Part shown: one piece after another, positions 4,712 through 6,720 of the stretch
How the letters are laid out: every line of letters starts with the position of its first letter
Numbering within the stretch: the first letter of the stretch is position 1
Source of the DNA: JBFISM01 sp041608535
GTDB lineage: Bacteria; Actinomycetota; Acidimicrobiia; Spongiisociales; UBA5794
Direction: 5' to 3'
Assembly (NCBI GenBank): GCA_041608535.1
Contig: JBFISM010000171.1
Location: 1-6,720, forward strand
DNA length: 6,720 bases
The notes under the pieces: model-generated
Seen by the model: the letters and a program-made list of their open reading frames with translations, nothing else
The model's database searches: none
Told to the model about the DNA's origin: nothing
Position numbers and translations under genes: made by a program

Positions 4712-6673
4712 ATGGACAACGAGCTCTACGACTACCGCACCATCACCGCAGCGACCGTTGCCGCACTCGCCGATCGCGCCATCGGCGCTGCCGACGAGCA
4801 AGTCGCCGCAGCCGTCCGGGCCAGCCCTGCGACCTTCGCGACCACGATGGGCCCACTCGAAGAAGCGGGACGGATCGTTGCGGATGCCTACGGAGAGGGG
4901 GCGTTTCTCGCCAGGGTCCACCCGGAGGCGGACGTGCGCTCTGCTGGTGTCGCCGCCGAGGAACGTCTCACCAAGTGGCGCAGCGATCTCGTCTTCCGGC
5001 GCGACCTCTACGAGGCCATCACTGCCTTCGCCGACACCGGGGAGGCGGCCGATCTCAGCGGGCCCCGCCGCCGCCTCCTCGATCACTGGGTGCGCGATCT
5101 GCGGCGTACGGGGCACGATCTCGACCCGGGCTCGCGTGAGAAGCTCAGAGATCTCAAGACTCGACTGATCGAACTCGAGGTCGCGTTCGGCAAGAACCTG
5201 GACGAGTGGCAGGACGCCATCATCGTGAACCGTGAAGGTCTCGATGGTCTCCCCGAATCGTACGTGGCGGGGCTGGAGCGAAGCGAAGACGGCGGCTTCC
5301 GCGTGTCCCTCGACTACCCCGAGTACATCCCCTTCATGCAGCAGGCGACCGACCGCGAACTGCGGCGCCGCCTGCAGCACAAGTCCTGGAACCGGGCCGT
5401 AAACGCCAATCTCCCACTCCTCGCCGAAGCCAGGGCGCTGCGTGGCCAGATCGCCCAGCTTCTCGGCTATCCCACGTGGGCGGATTACCAGATGGAGGTC
5501 AAGATGGCCCGGGAACCGGCCAAGGTTCACGACTTCTACGAATCAATCGTTCCCGGACTCACCAAGAAGGGCCACCGCGAGCTGGAGATATTGACTGCGC
5601 TCCACCATTCGTTGGGCGTCGACGATGCCGTGCAAACGTGGGACTGGTCGTTTCTCCACACGACTCAGAAGAAGAACGACTACGGCGTCGACCAGAACGA
5701 GATCGCCGAATACTTCTCGCTCGATCGGGTCTTGAACGGCATGTTCGAGATCACGGGCGAGACATTCGGGTTGACATACCGCCGTCTCGAAACCGAGGGC
5801 GCCTGGCACCCCGACGTCATGCTCTTCGAGATCGCCGACGCCGCTGCCGCCGAGCCGATCGCCTATTTCTATGCAGATCTCTTCCCTCGAGAAGGCAAAT
5901 TCACCCATGCGGCTGCTTTCCCGCTCGTCTACGGGATGCGTCTCGTCGACGGCCGCTATCGCAAACCGGTTGCCGCCATCGTCGCCAACTTCACCAAGCC
6001 CACCGAGACAGCGCCCTCACTGCTGAAGCACTCCGAGGCCTTGACCCTGTTCCACGAGTTCGGCCACATCCTGCACTTCTGCCTCACGACGGTCGATCTC
6101 ATCAGTTTCTCTGGGTTCGATACGGAGTGGGACTTCGTTGAAGCCCCGTCGCAGATCATGGAGAACTGGATGTGGGAGCCCGAGATTCTGCAGCGTTTCG
6201 CCACCCATCACGTCACCGACGAGCCCATCCCGGCTCATCTCGTCAAGCAGCTCGTTGCAGCGCGAGATCTCAACGTTGGGCTGCACACGCTGCGACAGGT
6301 CCACCTCGGGCAGACCGATCTGCTGATGCACGAGGGCGACGGCGACGACCTCGACGCCATCCAGCGCAAGGCGCACGAGTACACCTTGCTTCCGTATCAC
6401 GAGGGCACGCATTTCGTGGCCGGTTTCGGCCACCTCATGGGTGGCTACGACGCCGGTTACTACGGCTATCTGTGGTCGGCGGTGTACGGCGACGACATGT
6501 TCTCGGCATTCGAGGCGGCGGGCCTCACCAACCGCACCGTCGGGATGCGGTACCGCGACGAGGTGCTGGCGACCGGTGGCTCCCGGGATGCAATCGACCA
6601 CCTCCGCGCTTTCCTCGGTCGTGAGCCGAACAGCGAAGCGTTCCTGCGCAGGCTCGGTCTGCGGGATTCCTGA
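4712..6673 (+). CDS. M3-family zinc metallopeptidase (thimet oligopeptidase/Dcp-like)
   Basis: A 653-residue, full-length peptidase of family M3, which cleaves short peptides inside a deep channel and is normally cytosolic; no signal peptide or membrane helix is seen. The zinc site is complete: His448-Glu449-Phe-Gly-His452 (LFHEFGHILH), with the third ligand Glu477 in FVEAPSQIMENW, 25 residues on. Near the C-terminus FGHLMGGYDAGYYGYLW (572-588) carries the conserved His and Tyr residues that bind substrate in thimet oligopeptidase and Dcp. The EAPSQ and GYYGYLW motifs favour the M3A branch over oligoendopeptidase F (PepF, M3B). The N-terminal ~250 residues are helix-rich, as in the family. 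The ATG at 4712 follows a TAGCCT -10 element and has no ribosome binding site. A terminator on its upstream side makes it an independent unit. Likely role: peptide turnover after larger proteases; exact specificity is unknown. Confidence 0.94.
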   Translation: MDNELYDYRTITAATVAALADRAIGAADEQVAAAVRASPATFATTMGPLEEAGRIVADAYGEGAFLARVHPEADVRSAGVAAEERLTKWRSDLVFRRDLYEAITAFADTGEAADLSGPRRRLLDHWVRDLRRTGHDLDPGSREKLRDLKTRLIELEVAFGKNLDEWQDAIIVNREGLDGLPESYVAGLERSEDGGFRVSLDYPEYIPFMQQATDRELRRRLQHKSWNRAVNANLPLLAEARALRGQIAQLLGYPTWADYQMEVKMAREPAKVHDFYESIVPGLTKKGHRELEILTALHHSLGVDDAVQTWDWSFLHTTQKKNDYGVDQNEIAEYFSLDRVLNGMFEITGETFGLTYRRLETEGAWHPDVMLFEIADAAAAEPIAYFYADLFPREGKFTHAAAFPLVYGMRLVDGRYRKPVAAIVANFTKPTETAPSLLKHSEALTLFHEFGHILHFCLTTVDLISFSGFDTEWDFVEAPSQIMENWMWEPEILQRFATHHVTDEPIPAHLVKQLVAARDLNVGLHTLRQVHLGQTDLLMHEGDGDDLDAIQRKAHEYTLLPYHEGTHFVAGFGHLMGGYDAGYYGYLWSAVYGDDMFSAFEAAGLTNRTVGMRYRDEVLATGGSRDAIDHLRAFLGREPNSEAFLRRLGLRDS

Positions 6674-6720
6674 CGTCGAGTGTGCTCATTCGCCGCGTAC
6701 TCGACGCTCCAAGCACACTC
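6674..6720. repeat. Overlapping inverted repeats after the M3 peptidase gene (cut by window edge)
   Basis: CGTCGAGT (6674-6681) is matched by its reverse complement ACTCGACG (6699-6706), and GAGTGTGCT (6678-6686) by AGCACACTC (6712-6720). The two stems share bases 6678-6681 and cannot form at once. The first begins directly after the TGA stop. It may be a terminator or part of a dispersed intergenic repeat; any T-run would lie beyond the window. Confidence 0.55.

Noticed and set aside
4502..5530. 342-codon minus-strand open frame spanning the htrA end, terminator and M3 peptidase start
   Set aside because: It crosses a strong terminator hairpin and two convincing + strand genes and shows no domain signature.

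Overview
The window is a GC-rich stretch of bacterial chromosome. Everything points to an actinobacterium, possibly of the Acidimicrobiia type, but this is inference from style and not a database match. The clues are strong G/C preference at third codon positions, genes that start without a Shine-Dalgarno sequence just downstream of a TAnnnT hexamer (leaderless starts), a Thr/Pro/Ala-rich linker after a lipoprotein signal, and an HtrA protease with a long cytoplasmic tail. All complete genes run on the + strand.

Layout. Bases 1-95 probably hold the 5' end of a divergent minus-strand gene that runs off the left edge. Bases 96-378 are intergenic. They contain a perfect 17-bp inverted repeat (132-182) and a promoter-like TACAAT placed so that transcription would begin about at a GTG start. 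From 379 to 2895 two genes form a tight pair: a lipoprotein with a PQQ-type beta-propeller, then a three-helix membrane protein carrying a complete endonuclease/exonuclease/phosphatase (EEP) domain predicted to face outward. The second gene's ribosome binding site overlaps the first gene's stop codon. Bases 2896-2973 carry three or four 11-12 bp spaced repeats. They are followed by a 66-residue zinc-ribbon-like protein (2974-3174), a 95-bp gap with an 11-bp inverted repeat, and a membrane-anchored HtrA-type serine protease with one PDZ domain (3270-4595). A strong hairpin (4635-4677) ends that unit. A leaderless cytosolic M3 metallopeptidase (4712-6673) follows, and the window closes on two overlapping inverted repeats.

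How the genes may work together. The first four + strand genes lean towards the cell envelope: a surface beta-propeller, an exofacial phosphatase-like enzyme and an envelope quality-control protease. The M3 peptidase degrades short peptides in the cytosol and appears to be its own transcription unit. I see no mobile element, CRISPR array, tRNA or rRNA, and no clear previously undescribed multi-gene system. The most interesting items are the EEP protein paired with the propeller lipoprotein, the small zinc-ribbon protein with its tandem-repeat upstream region, and the unassigned inverted repeats.
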